Positions 10,590-22,408 are shown, counted from the first letter of the stretch. The stretch is 64,000 nucleotides of DNA from Omphiscola glabra (GCA_964017045.1 OZ024802.1:14188760-14252759); one strand, 5' to 3'. The notes: generated by a model from the sequence alone, not told the origin. Numbers and translations: made by a program.

Positions 10590-11292
10590 GAGCAAGAAGT
10601 TGGCTGACATAAGCAGTGGCGTAGCGAGCTTAACTCGCGCCAGGGGCACACTATTTTTTAGCGCCCCCCCCCAATACCTTTTTAGCACCTCCCCCCATTC
10701 GAAAACCATACAATATTATAGTAAAATATACCATTTGGCGCCCCTTTGTGAGTAGCGCCCTGGGCATGATGCCCCCCTTGCCCCCCCCCCCTAACTACGC
10801 CACTGGACATAAGACTTGAGCAACTCGGGACAAGTCAAATAGCGAGAAGTTGGCTGACATAAGACTTGAACAACTCGGGACAAGTCAAATAGCGACAAGT
10901 TGGCTGACATAAGACTTGAGCAACTCGGGACAAGTCAAATACCGAGAAGTTGACTGACATAAGACTTGAGCCACTCAGGACAAGTCAAATACCGAGAAGT
11001 TGACTGACTTAAGACTTGAGCAACTCGGGACAAGTCAAATAGCGAGAAGTTGGCTGACATAAGACTTGAACAACTCGGGACAAGTCAAATAGCGAGAAGT
11101 TGGCTGACATAAGACTTGAGCAACTCGGGACAAGTCAAATACCGAGAAGTTGACTGACTTAAGACTTGAGCAACTCGGGACAAGTCAAATAGCGAGAAGT
11201 TGGCTGACATAAGACTTGAGCCACTCAGGACAAGTCAAATACCGAGAAGTTGGCTGACATAAGACTTGAGCCACTCGGGACAAGTCAAATAC
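10590..11292. repeat. 50-bp minisatellite interrupted by a transposon
   Basis: Unit words are GAAGTTGGCTGACATAAGAC and AACTCGGGACAAGTCAAAT, period 50 bp. About 10 copies exist when the inserted MITE at 10614-10805 is removed. Variant states (AGCG/ACCG, GGCTGACAT/GACTGACTT) recur in blocks along the array. Confidence 0.93.
10614..10805. mobile_element. hAT MITE inserted inside the 50-bp array
   Basis: The 192-bp element starts CAGTGGCGTAGCGAG and ends CTAACTACGCCACTG, 15-bp terminal inverted repeats with two mismatches. GACATAAG flanks it exactly on both sides (10606-10613 and 10806-10813). This is the 8-bp target duplication of the hAT superfamily, and the site lies within the minisatellite unit, so the pre-insertion sequence can be read from neighbouring copies. 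The interior is C-rich with several C runs and no coding capacity. Confidence 0.93.
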
Positions 11293-11652
11293 ACGGAGCC
11301 CTCTATGTCGTTTCGACCTGTGTTTATTTTTTTAAAAATCTTAAAAGATAATTTTTAGCCTTTCTGCAAACATACCACGACTTATCAAATTTCAATATCA
11401 CGATCTACACCTCGTATATTGATAAACCTTTACACATAAATGTATTACTTTTAAGAAATCTGTATGTATTTCTTTCATATGTGGCATTTTAAATAATAAA
11501 TCTTTCAAGGCGCACATGTTAAAAAGAGACAGACATATTTCCCCCCCTTTTCAACGAAGAAGTATAAGATTAATATGAAAAAAAAAAAGCTTTCGAAATT
11601 TTAACTCTAAATTAAAGTTAGTATCTGTTATGTTCCCTTGATTTCGACACCT
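11293..11652. other. Unique AT-rich spacer
   Basis: No gene, element end or tandem structure seen. Confidence 0.5.
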
Positions 11653-11771
11653 CTGTCTGTCTGTCTCTCACTCTCTGTATCTATGTCTGTCTGTCTGTCT
11701 CTCACTCTCTGTATCTATGTCTGCCTGTCTGTCTCTCACTCTCTGTATCTATGTCTGTCTGTCTGTCTCTC
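11653..11771. repeat. 34-bp TCTG-rich minisatellite, about 3.5 copies
   Basis: Each unit is a run of TCTG followed by TCTCACTCTCTGTATCTATG, so a microsatellite has been taken up into a larger tandem unit. Confidence 0.93.
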
Positions 11772-12120
11772 TTGGAAATTAATAAATAAAAACATGTTTT
11801 TTAAATTAAAATATTGTAAACGTCACGTGTACCGCCGAAAAAATGGGATTTTAAGCAAATTTTTGTATGTGGATAGTTAGTTTTGTGTATCGTTAGTTGG
11901 TTCATTATTAATTGTACACATAATTATTTCATTAACCAAGGATCCTGATTGAATTTTAGAAAATATTGTCCCCGAAAGCCATAACTTAACGCTAGGAATA
12001 CTGTTCGCTTTTTTGAGATATCTATAAATACACCCAACATTGCTGTTCTGAATTGATAAAAAAGTTGGTTAGGGACTACCAACTTTTTGCTTATAACATT
12101 CTCGAAATAATCCTCGAATC
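11772..12120. other. Unique AT-rich spacer
   Basis: Nothing recognised. The right end carries the left target duplication of the next MITE. Confidence 0.5.
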
Positions 12121-12309
12121 CAGTGGTCCTCAACATTTCTAATACCGCGACCCTTTAATACAGATCCTCATTTTGTGGTGGCCCACAAACAAATTTTATT
12201 TTCGTTGCTATTTCATAAAGATGTGTTTGCGATGGTCTTAGGCGACCCCTGTGTAAGGGTCGTTTGACCCCCCACACAAGGGTCGCGACCAACAGGTTGA
12301 GAACCGCTG
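12121..12309. mobile_element. SPIN-like hAT MITE, copy 2
   Basis: A 189-bp element beginning CAGTGGTCCTCAACA and ending GGTTGAGAACCGCTG. It is flanked by CTCGAATC (12113-12120) and CTCTAATC (12310-12317), an 8-bp duplication with one mismatch. Internal words CGCGACCCTTTAATACAG, TTTTCGTTGCTATTTCATAA and TGGTCTTAGGCGACCCCTG agree with copy 1 and with the SPIN consensus as I recall it. Identity to copy 1 is roughly 80 percent by eye. Non-autonomous. Confidence 0.85.
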
Positions 12310-12317
12310 CTCTAATC

Positions 12318-12560
12318 CGTACCTCACTTTTTTCTTAAAACCATTTCTATTTTCAAAATGTCCAGCCACTGAGAGAGAGCGGCTCTTTCTTCGTGCTCGG
12401 GCCCGGCCTCGATTCGGAGAAGAAAAGTGTTTTAATTCCTTGATCAATGCCTGGGAGCGGATTAATAAAGGCGGGAATGAAGGTTCAAAAATAGGGCAGA
12501 AAAACACGGACGGGTGAAGAGGGGAATTTACGCTAGAATTAGTCAACTTGGGATGTGTCA
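12318..12560. other. Unique spacer
   Basis: Short GC-richer stretch; no recognisable gene. Confidence 0.45.
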
Positions 12561-12664
12561 GGCCAGCGCCGGCCACTGGCGGCCTCACAATGGGCCAGCG
12601 CCGGCCAGTGGCGGCCTCACAATGGGCCAGCGCCGGCCAGTGGCGGCCTAACAATGGGCCAGCG
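12561..12664. repeat. 32-bp GC-rich minisatellite, about 3 copies
   Basis: The unit contains GGCCAGCGCCGGCCAGTGGC then GGCCTCACAATG. Self-complementary GGCC/CCGG words make each unit able to form hairpins. Confidence 0.93.
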
Positions 12665-12872
12665 GTTTAGATTAGCGTGTTTGTTTGCATCAAAGTTTAA
12701 TTTGTTTCGTTGTTATTGATTTCTGAGAATTGTATTGTTTGAAATTATTTGGTTGCTACTTTGATCGGATTGTTGACATTGTTTTTTTTTCTTCCTACTT
12801 TTTCAAAGTTCAAGATTTTTCTGTTTAGTTTGATGTTAACATATGTTATATGAAATAGGGACAGAACGTTTT

Positions 12873-13147
12873 ACATATGGTTATCTGTTTGACACCTGGT
12901 TATCTGTTTGACATCTGGTTATCTGTTTGACATCTGGTTAACTGTTTGACATCTGGTTAACTGTTTGTTGGACATCTGTTTAGCTGTTTGAGATCTGGTT
13001 AGCTGTTTGACATCTGGTTAGCTGTTTGACATCTGGTTAACTGTTTGACATCTGGTTAGCTGTTTGACATCTGTTTAGCTGTTTGACATCTGGTTAGCTG
13101 TTTGACATATGGTTAGCTGTTTGACATCTGGTTATCTGTTTGACATT
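12873..13147. repeat. 19-bp minisatellite, about 14 copies
   Basis: Unit TGTTTGACATCTGGTTAGC, with variable GGTTAT/GGTTAA/GGTTAG/GTTTAG ends. One copy near 12966 has a short insertion. Confidence 0.94.
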
Positions 13148-13380
13148 CGTGTGATGAAGTTAAATTTTATGATTATTATTTAAACTTGTATACTTGTATA
13201 AGTATTCAATGCTGCAACATAGAATCATACCTATAAAGAAATGAAATTTGATTTTGAGTTGCAATGAAGAAAACATGCCTCCCTGTATGACTCCAGGTCT
13301 CCCTGTCTGACTCCTGTTTGACGCCATGTCTCTCTGAGTGACTCCAAAAAGTCGAGATCATTATTTTTGTTTGTACAAGG

Positions 13381-13550
13381 CTACATTGACTTAAATAGTC
13401 ATACATTGATTTATTTGGTCATACATTGACTTACATAGTCATACATTGACTTACATAGTCATACATTGACTTACATAGTCATACATTGACTTATATAGAC
13501 ATACATTAGCTCACATAGTCATACACTGACTTACATAGACATTCTTTGAC
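13381..13550. repeat. 20-bp minisatellite, about 8.5 copies
   Basis: Unit CATACATTGACTTACATAGT with substitutions increasing toward both edges. Confidence 0.93.
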
Positions 13551-14156
13551 ATCCCAGGCGGTCCTTCTAGGCCAGCACTTTTTTAATTGGGGTTGGGGGG
13601 GGGTGCGCCTGGCATTAGCGATCCACTTATTATATTATTTTTTTTTAATAAATCTACATTTTGTGTATTCTGAGTTCATTATTGTTTTAGTGAATTAGGG
13701 GCGTCAAAGTGAAGGGCGCTTGATATAAATCGGCATAGTTGACAATGTGAGGAAAGACATACCCCCCCCCCCCCTCCAAACTCACTTTTTTTCCCACTTT
13801 CCATCAGTTAATTTCACCTAGATGGAAGTTTATTTCCAGAAGATAACAACTGTTACGTGTAAACTCACACAAACACACACACAAACTGGAAAACATAATT
13901 TTTAAAAAATCAGAGGTTTCGTCTGCCTCGTTATTGAAAACATCAATTTATTTTGGGGGGGGGGGGGGGAGGGCGAAATGAAATTTTCTGTTGAGTAAAT
14001 TGAAACATAAGACTGATAAAAATATTGGATATTATTGTAATTTTTCCTTTTAATCGGCGTCTTAATCTTTGAATAATTAGATAATGCACCCGTTAGCTTT
14101 TATACATCTTGGTGAGAGCTGATTTTAAATGTTTTTACACACAGGGCCGTGGGTCA
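13551..14156. other. Unique sequence with C and G runs
   Basis: A run of C at 13762-13775 and of G at 13955-13969. No gene or transposon end identified. Confidence 0.5.
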
Positions 14157-14271
14157 TTTTGACATTATAAAACGGGGTCAAAGATCACTTTAGGTACTAT
14201 AAAATTGGGTCGAAGGTCACTTTGCATCTATACAATTGGGTCGAAGGTCACTTTGATCTATAAAATGGTGT
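14157..14271. repeat. ~36-bp degenerate minisatellite, about 3 copies
   Basis: Repeated words TATAAAATTGGGTCGAAGGT and CACTTTG with indels between copies. Confidence 0.85.
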
Positions 14272-14610
14272 CGCGTCTTAAACAAGTTTGGGCACATTTG
14301 AAATGCATATTTTCAACAGGAGTATGGCCCTTAAATGAAGTAAAGCTGTTGACTTATTATACCCAACCTGTTTTGATTAGCTTATAGATTAATCAAACAA
14401 AATGCAGCACATATTTCTTTCGAAGACCGCATGTGGCTCCGGGCCTGCGAGTTGGCGACACATTTAAACTGGTAAAAATATGTTTTCCTATGAAAGCAAT
14501 TTGTACATATTTATGAGATAGCTGTCGTGTTCTAACAATATAAAGGGAACAATTTTTTTAGGCTTTGCATTCTTAAGCTTGTATGGGCAAATCCGAACAG
14601 AACCAGCTCA
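14272..14610. other. Unique AT-rich spacer
   Basis: Nothing recognised. Confidence 0.45.
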
Positions 14611-15244
14611 CTGAAGAACCATAGAACCAGTAGACCACAGAACTACTAGACCATAGAACTAATATATCACAGAACTATGAGACCACAGAACTATGAGACC
14701 ACCGAACTACTAGACCACAGAGTTAATAGACCACAAAACTATTAGATCACAGAACTAATAGACCACAAAACTAATAGACCACAAAACTATTAGATCACAG
14801 AACTAATAGACCACAAAACTATTAGATCACAGAACTAATAGACCACAAAACTATTAGATCACAGAACTAATAGACCACAGAACTATTAGATCACAGAACA
14901 ATTAGACCACAAAACTATTAGACCACAAAACTATTAGATCACAGAACTAATAGACCACAAAACTATTAGATCACAGACTAATAGACCACAAAACTATTAG
15001 ACCACAAAACTATTAGATCACACAACTAATAGACCACAAAACTATTAGACCACAGAACTAATAGACCACAAAACTATTAGATCACAGAACTAATAGACCA
15101 CAAAACTATTAGATTACAGAACTAATAGACCATAAAACTATTAGACCACAAAACTATTAAACCACAAAACTATTTGACCACCAAACTATTAGACCACAAA
15201 ACTATTAGACCACAAAACTATTAGACCACAAAACTACTAGACCA
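14611..15244. repeat. 16-bp minisatellite with 32-bp dimers, about 40 units
   Basis: Basic unit is CTATTAGACCACAAAA. Over much of the array two variants alternate (CTATTAGATCACAGAA and CTAATAGACCACAAAA), giving a 32-bp higher-order period. Both edges are degenerate, and decayed copies continue to about 15300. Confidence 0.94.
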
Positions 15245-15868
15245 CGCAACTGCAGAAGCACAGAACTACTTTAGACCTCATAACTACAAGAACACACAAC
15301 TGCTGGGCCATCATACGCAAGGAACTTTTTAGATATAAAATCAAAATGATGTCCATGCTGGAAAATAGGCCATTAAATATTTCTATGGACATTACATTCC
15401 CAGGCCGTGGGGGGGGGGGGGGGGGGGAGATGTGTACACAAACATTCTCCCATGACCCGTGTGACCTGTTCAATGAACAGTTCGATAATCGCCAGTGAAG
15501 GTATGTACAGAAATATCAATCATGCACTGATTGGGAAAAAAGAATGCGTGGTCTATATATGTCAAAATATCGATAGTTGATATGCAACACATCTCTCGGG
15601 GGAGATCTAGAGTGAACAATGCAGACTTGAGTTGGTTGTGTCAACCTTCTCACATCTGCTGTTCTTGTTTGTCTTAGATGACCCAAACTTTATTGGACGG
15701 TAAGTTCGCAGGCCACTTCGTGAATCCTGTTGATCCCTGGAAAGTTCCCCCCCCCCCCCCCCCATGAAGGAGGACACATGATTTTGAAAAAATGCAATTC
15801 TGCTTTTCATTGCTATTTTTAAAAAAAAACATTTTTAACGTGAGAGGTTTGTCTACTCTCTGAAGAGT
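15245..15868. other. Unique sequence with poly-G and poly-C runs
   Basis: A run of 19 G at 15409-15427 and 17 C at 15747-15763. No gene recognised. Confidence 0.5.
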
Positions 15869-16314
15869 GCGCTCCAACAGTGAGTCCGACACACCAGCTT
15901 GTGCTCCAACAGTGAGTCCGACACACCAGCTAGTGCTCCAAAAGTGAGCCCAACACAATAGATTGTTCCCAAACATTCAGTCCGACTCACCACCTAGAGC
16001 CTTAACAGTGAGAGCGATAAACCAGCTTGTGCTCCAACAGTTAGACCGACACACCAGCTAGTGCTCCAACAGTGAGACCGACACACCAGCTAGTGCTCCA
16101 ACAATGAGACTGACACACCCGCTTGTGCCCCATCAGTGAGATCGACACACCAGCTTGTACCCCATCAGTGAGATCGACACGCCAGCTTGTACCCCATCAG
16201 TGAGTCCGACACACCAGCTAGTGCTCCAACAGTAAGACCGACACACCAGCCAGTGCTCCAACAGTGAGACCGACACACCAGCCAGTGCTCCAACAGTCAG
16301 TCCCACACATTAGC
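15869..16314. repeat. 32-bp minisatellite, about 14 copies
   Basis: Unit words are GTGCTCCAACAGTGAGACCG and ACACACCAGCTA. Several variants (GTACCCCATCAG, TGAGTCCG) occur as neighbouring pairs, indicating block duplication. Confidence 0.93.
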
Positions 16315-16695
16315 GGAAAGAAAATAAGTAATGCGCAGAAAATATTTCCACAAATTAATAAATATAAAACAATTTTTTTTCTTCAAAATTTAATCCTTAA
16401 TCCTTTTGCTTCAATGTTGCTCTTCTAAACATCTGCACAGACTTTCTTGGCGTATTGCATTTTAAGTAATTTTAAATATCTGCTACTTTTTAGTGTGTTT
16501 ATTGAACTGTACTTTGAAAGAAAGTCATTAAAAGTATTTTTATTTATTCCTATCCACTTTCTGGGCGTTTCCGTATTGTAAAATTATCTGCACATTGTTT
16601 GGGTAAGCTGTCTGCTGTCTGGCATTCTCGCAACATGTCAAGGCCATCTGACTTCTGTTAAAATTGCGTGGATAATGATAAGGCCAGCATTTTGG
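16315..16695. other. Unique AT-rich spacer
   Basis: Nothing recognised. Confidence 0.45.
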
Positions 16696-16855
16696 AGGTC
16701 TTCTTGTTGTAGGTCTTCTTGTTGTAGGTCTTCTTGTTGTAGGTCTTCTTGTTGTAGGTCTTCTTGCTGTGGGTCTTCTTGCTGTAGGTCTTCTTGTAGG
16801 TCTTCTTGTTGTAGGTCTTCTTGTTGTAGGTCTTCTTGTTGTAGGTCTTCTTGTT
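16696..16855. repeat. 15-bp minisatellite, about 11 copies
   Basis: Unit AGGTCTTCTTGTTGT; two copies read GCTGT, and one copy near 16790 is shortened by six bases. Confidence 0.95.
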
Positions 16856-17355
16856 TCAGATTCAGGGACTTTATCCTGCCACCGTTTTACGAGTTAGCAT
16901 TTAGGGCGCAGTCATCAGTGATGTCCTGTGAACACATTCATAACTTTGTATCATCAAATGTGTCCCTCTTATACCAGATGAGTCAGGAATCAAGAAAGGC
17001 CATCATTAAGGGGAAGAAAAATTGATATTTGGGAAACAGACGAACTTGTGATCTGAAAGGCCAAGCGAAATTTGTTAATGGTAGCAGCGATTTTGTGATT
17101 AATATGATATAATGGACCGTCGACCTGTTCAGGTGAAGGTCAGAGAGAGGCCCTCAAATGTTACATTCATAGTTAATCGTTTGTTGGCACTTACAGATGT
17201 TAAAATCAAAAGCAGATTCTCTGGGAGGCCCCGGGGGAAATCCTAATATGTCCTGTCTTTCAGAAAATATTATAATGTGAAAGACATTTAAACATTTTAT
17301 TGAGGGCCTTTTTTTAATTAGTAATTGTACTTGACATGTTGGTTTGTTCTCGCAA
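16856..17355. other. Unique spacer
   Basis: Nothing recognised. A shadow frame continues out of the 15-bp array but shows no domain. Confidence 0.45.
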
Positions 17356-17895
17356 GCATTGTTTGGGCAATCATTGTTTGGGCAATCATTGTTTGGGCAA
17401 TCATTGTTTGGGCAATCATTGTTTGGGCAATCATTGTTTGGGCAATCATTGTTTGGGCAATCATTGTTTGGGCAATCATTGTTTGGGCAATCATTGTTTG
17501 GGCAATCATTGTTTGGGCAATCATTGTTTGGGCAATCATTGTTTGGGCAATCATTGTTTGGGCAATCATTGTTTGGGCAATCATTGTTTGTGCAATCATT
17601 GTTTGGGCAATCATTGTTTGGGCAATCATTGTTTGGGCAATCATTGTTTTGGCAATCATTGTTTTGGCAATCATTGTTTGGGCAATCATTGTTTGGGCAA
17701 TCATTGTTTGGGCAATCATTGTTTTGGCAATCATTGTTTTGGCAATCATTGTTTGGGCAATCATTGTTTGGGCAATCATTGTTTGGGCAATCATTGTTTG
17801 GGCAATCATTGTTTTGGCAATCATTGTTTTGGCAATCATTGTTTTGGCAATCATTGTTTGGGCAATCATTGTTTGGGCAATCATTGTTTGGACAA
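17356..17895. repeat. 15-bp minisatellite, 36 copies
   Basis: Unit GCAATCATTGTTTGG in strict 15-bp register for 540 bp. The only common variant is TTTTGG, present in blocks of two, two and three adjacent copies (about 17650-17668, 17725-17743 and 17813-17848). Five frames stay open through it, which is expected from the period. Confidence 0.97.
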
Positions 17896-18046
17896 AACAT
17901 TACTTTATGAACTCGACTTTCAATAAAGGCACTTCGCAAGATTTTTTGTCACATTTACTTTTTTGTGTATAGTCCTACAACCGCCCACCCCTACAAAACC
18001 AACCCTGTAATTTCATTTCATGATGCACCAGATTGACGTTGAACAG

Positions 18047-18144
18047 GACGAGTTGTCCCGTTTGACGAGTTGTCCCGTTGGATGAGTTGTCCCGTTGGAC
18101 GAGTTGTCCCGTTGGATGAGATGTCCCGTTGGATGAGTTTCCCG
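18047..18144. repeat. 17-bp minisatellite, about 6 copies
   Basis: Unit GTTGTCCCGTTGGACGA, with GACGA/GATGA variants. Confidence 0.93.
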
Positions 18145-18200
18145 AATAACAGATTAAAAAAAATAATTTTAAACATATTTAGTCTATATTTATTATTATT

Positions 18201-18545
18201 AACTTCGGTAAATGCGAAGAGATAGCACCGCGGGTTTTTTTACCATGGCCGCCAACTTGATTGCCATAACCCGTAAAATTAAGAATAAAATGTTTAAAAA
18301 TAATGAAAAAAATTTCCTAAATCTATCCCTAAACCTAACCTGAAAACTAAATCTATCCTTAAACCTAACCTGAAAACTAAATCTATCCCTAAACCTAACC
18401 TGAAAACTAAATCTATCCTTAAACCTAACCTGAAAACTAAATCTATCCTTAAACCTAACCTGAAAACTAAATCTATCCCTAAACCTAGCCTGAACCCTAA
18501 ATGTTTTGCAAACGAAGTCACGGTGCTATCTCTTCGCGTTACCCT
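18201..18545. mobile_element. MITE-like element with a minisatellite core
   Basis: A perfect 17-bp inverted repeat, GCGAAGAGATAGCACCG (18214-18230) and its complement at 18521-18537, brackets about 290 bp. The inverted similarity extends outward imperfectly through GGTAA. The centre is a 30-bp tandem repeat (18319-18500). No coding capacity is seen and a clear target duplication was not found. The layout recalls small mobile elements with tandem-repeat cores known from bivalves, but the family is not identified. Confidence 0.6.
18319..18500. repeat. 30-bp minisatellite, about 6 copies, inside the MITE-like element
   Basis: Unit words are AAATCTATCC and TTAAACCTAACCTGAAAACT. CCCTAAACCTAACC stretches look telomere-like by chance composition, but they are not tandem TTAGGG. 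Confidence 0.93.
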
Positions 18546-20206
18546 TAACTTCATAACTGCTTTTTTCTTGTTCATATCAGAATAATAAACTAATAAACCA
18601 ACTGGCCCATCCATTTGTACTCATTTTTTTAATATATATTTTTTTTTTTAATTTTAGACGAGAGCCCAGTAGGAAAGTTAAGAAAAAGGTATTTGTGAGT
18701 TAGCATTTCGATTATTTCTAATTCGTTAGTTTAAAATAAATGCTGTGGATATAGTTGAAAAATATTTTTAAGTTAAGGGAAGTGGTCATTTGTATTTGAT
18801 CGGAAAAAAAGTTACAGTAGTTTGAAATTCCAAATAACAATTTCAATCTACTGAATATTGGGTAAAAATTGAGATTGGGAGATTTATACTTTATCATTTA
18901 TGTGCAAACGTTTTCCCTTAGAAAAAGAAAACAACAAACGAAAAAATATATATCTTTTCTAAACAGCTTATGTCTTCTTAAAATAGTTATGCCGTTCATA
19001 TACGATTTATAAAACTGACCAGTCTTCAAAACCTTTCTAGATGACAGGTTTTTTTTTCCTTTTTGACTCTGGTAAAATTTGGAAATATTTAGAAAGGTAG
19101 TCTAATTATTATAAGTAAAAAAAAAATTTTCCATTTGCGCGTTCAGCATATAAAATAATGTTTTCAGTGCTTTTTAGTGATGGAACCCTTTTAAATTAAT
19201 GTTTTATGGTGGAAAATTCATTTATTAACTAAGTAGCTATCCCCCAAAATAATGTAAATAAAAAATAAAAGCCACGTTAATTTTGATAATTTAATTTTTT
19301 GTGTACATAACCCAAGCAGGTTAACCATTTTTCCGCCCCCCCCCCCCCCGCCTTTTGCATTGAAAGATGATAATTAAGAAAATATCCTCATCACATCTTT
19401 AAACCCCTAAAATATCTGAAGCACCTTGCATCGTACGGGTTGCTGAGTGCACACGTTGTTCCAAGGTTAAGAGACATCTACATTTTTTTTAAACTAGGAT
19501 CTCTCCCGTTGCTTTTCAATTAAGTGTAGAGTGTTGTAAAATAAAATTCAGATACCTGATAAAATGCAGTCTTGTATTTTGAATTAATAAAAAAATTCTG
19601 GGGACTATAAAGATGTAAGGGTTGAGAATAATCTAGGGGAAAAGCGTATCCCTTAAGGATGACACAACTAGAATGAATATAGTTTACATCCAGCTGGTGC
19701 AGAAATTAAGATGTCTTTGATGATTATTATGGTAAATTTTGGCACTTCCCACCCGAACGTTTGAAAGGCCACCTCCGAATTGTTTGAAAGAGAAAAAAAC
19801 AAATTCAATTATGAGTAGGCGCCTTAATGCATCCACGCATTCTGAGTTTGCCCGACTGTCTTCAGCAGCTTACATTTTTTGAACCCTTCTTCCCTCACAC
19901 TTATCAATGGAACAGTATGGGGTTGATAATAAACTTGTGCCAAATGAATACCCTTGGGCACGCTAAAAACGGAGTGAATTTAGTTTATATATGTCACTGG
20001 GCGCCAAAATGCCTCTCAAAAAAAAAAAACAACCAACTAAAAAATGCCCTTCCCCAAAAAGCATAGTAGAAACACTGAATTCAAGTACGCTAAAAAATGT
20101 ACCTCTTGATTTTAAAATTATGAAAAATGTTCAGACCCCTCCAACAACCAAGATTCATCGGCGCTCTCGAATTCCGCCCTTCTTCCCCATGAAAAGATCG
20201 TCGATT
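18546..20206. other. 1.7 kb of AT-rich unique sequence
   Basis: Long A and T runs and one C run (about 19337-19349). Short open frames at 19827-20290 show no recognisable domain. No transposon ends seen. Confidence 0.5.
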
Positions 20207-21134
20207 TTGGTACCGATAGATACACTTCCTAGTGGTGTAGCTACTATTAGTGCTGATAGATACACTTCCTACTGGTGTAGCTACTATTAGTGCCGATAGA
20301 TACACTTCCTAGTGGTGTAGCTACTATTAGTGCCGATAGATGCACTTCCTAGTGGTGTAGCTACTATTAGTGCCGATAGATACACTTCCTAGTGGTGTAG
20401 CTACTATTAGTGCCGATAGATACACTTCCTAGTGGTGTAGCTACTATTAGTGCCGATAGATACACTTCCTAGTGGTGTAGCTACTATTAGTGCCGATAGA
20501 TGCACTTCCTAGTGGTGTAGCTACTATTAGTGCCGATAGATACACTTCCTAGTGGTGTAGCTACTATTAGTGCCGATAGATACACTTCCTAGTGGTGTAG
20601 CTACTATTAGTGCCGATAGATGCACTTCCTAGTGGTGTAGCTACTATTAGTGCCGATAGATACACTTCCTAGTGGTGTAGCTACTATTAGTGCCGATAGA
20701 TACACTTCCTAGTGGTGTAGCTACTATTAGTGCCGATAGATACACTTCCTAGTGGTGTAGCTACTATTAGTGCCGATAGATACACTTCCTAGTGGTGTAG
20801 CTACTATTAGTGCCGATAGATACACTTCCTAGTGGTGTAGCTACTATTAGTGCCGATAGATGCACTTCCTAGTGGTGTAGCTACTATTAGTGCCGATAGA
20901 TGCACTTCCTAGTGGTGTAGCTACTATTAGTGCCGATAGATACACTTCCTAGTGGTGTAGCTACTATTAGTGCCGATAGATACACTTCCTAGTGGTGTAG
21001 CTACTATTAGTGCCGATAGATACACTTCCTAGTGGTGTAGCTACTATTAGTGCCGATAGATGCACTTCCTAGTGGTGTAGCTACTATTAGTGCCGATAGA
21101 TGCACTTCCTAGTGGTGTAGCTACTATTAGTGCC
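20207..21134. repeat. 40-bp minisatellite, 23 near-identical copies
   Basis: Unit words are ACACTTCCTAGTGGTGTAGC and TACTATTAGTGCCGATAGAT. Apart from the first two copies, the only common difference is TACACTT versus TGCACTT. The G form is at copies 4, 8, 11, 17, 18, 22 and 23, counting from 20221. Extreme homogeneity implies recent expansion. Confidence 0.97.
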
Positions 21135-21323
21135 ACCACGGGTGGGTAAAATGTTTGCCATGCTCCTTTTCACGATGCAAACTCTGCAGTTGTCAGAAAA
21201 TGCTAAAAACTACACATAAAGAAAAAGCGATACCTCAGTGGACCACCCAATCCACCTTATTTCGATAGGGGAAAGTGAGTGTTCTGTTTTGCTGATGCGC
21301 AAACCACTTTTCGTCTGAGAAAT

Positions 21324-21412
21324 CCGGCTTTTAAACAGGTTATCGGTCTTAGGAATACGGCTTTTAACCGGTTATCGGTCTTAGGATTCCGGCTTTTAAC
21401 TGGCTATCGTTT
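21324..21412. repeat. 32-bp minisatellite, about 3 copies
   Basis: Repeated CGGCTTTTAACCGGTTATCG and GTCTTAGGA words. Confidence 0.88.
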
Positions 21413-22408
21413 TCTAATACGCATTCTAATTTGTCGCACGTCCAATTTCAAACTGTCATGATAATTTATAAGATCCTAAGCGATGGATAAAATCAATTTT
21501 TTGAATTGTGGATGTAAATGAAATAAATGTATCTTTATTTGGATAATGATAAAAAAATAGCTCGGCCATAGCTTTATACAGATCAATAACAGTTTGACCA
21601 TTCAAAAGCTTAAGAAGAAACATAACTTTTGAACGATTCTTGCCAAGAACCCTAAAAACTCCAACCTGTCGAGCTGCCCGGCCCGACGATCTTCCCCCTG
21701 CAGCCTTACATTCATGACTAGCAGACGACTTGCGGTTGTGTCCTCAAGACCAACATTGGACTTACCCCCCTTCCCCCGGGTTCCCTCCACTCCAACGTTT
21801 GCCAACTTGTGTCAATTTGTTCAAGTCGCCCACGTGACGATGCTCGCTTCCGATACGCGTTTACCCATAGTTCTTAGCGAGCAGTGGTCGTCTGGAGGAG
21901 CGCGTGCAGGATCTGCCCCTGCGTCTTGCAATTTTTTTTTTTGTCTTGGGCATTGATCTTTTGTGTCGTCTGCTCCACGGGGATGGTGATTGAATGTCGG
22001 ACAGATAGAGTGTGTAGTGATCTGCTTGAGTTGGGATGATCTTGTTTGTTTTTTTTTTTTTTAAATTTAAAGTAACAGCCCCTTAAACTAACAAACACCA
22101 TCTCATTCGTCCCGTACCAGCGTGTTGAACATCTAGAGTGGAAATAGCAATCTGTGATGGCAACGTAAAAGATGGGGGGCTTTTAAACTAAGAGTATAAT
22201 AGGTCTTCTTGTTATTTACCAGTACTTGTGTAATTATGTGGTACTTATGCTACGCGTACTGATTTGTATAAATATGTGGGACGTACACTACAAACACTTG
22301 GGACGTACGATACGATTTCTTATCGAGGATGGGTAGCAGATTCCCCACAGAGGGTAAATAGACACAGAAGGATACAGATACATTTCGCGCATGTATGGTT
22401 CTGGGTTC

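Noticed and set aside
17154..17972. Five overlapping repetitive frames including a cysteine/asparagine-rich one
   Set aside because: All are translations of one 15-bp minisatellite.
18319..18500. Telomeric repeat
   Set aside because: CCTAAACCTAACC words occur in a 30-bp unit, not as tandem hexamers or heptamers.
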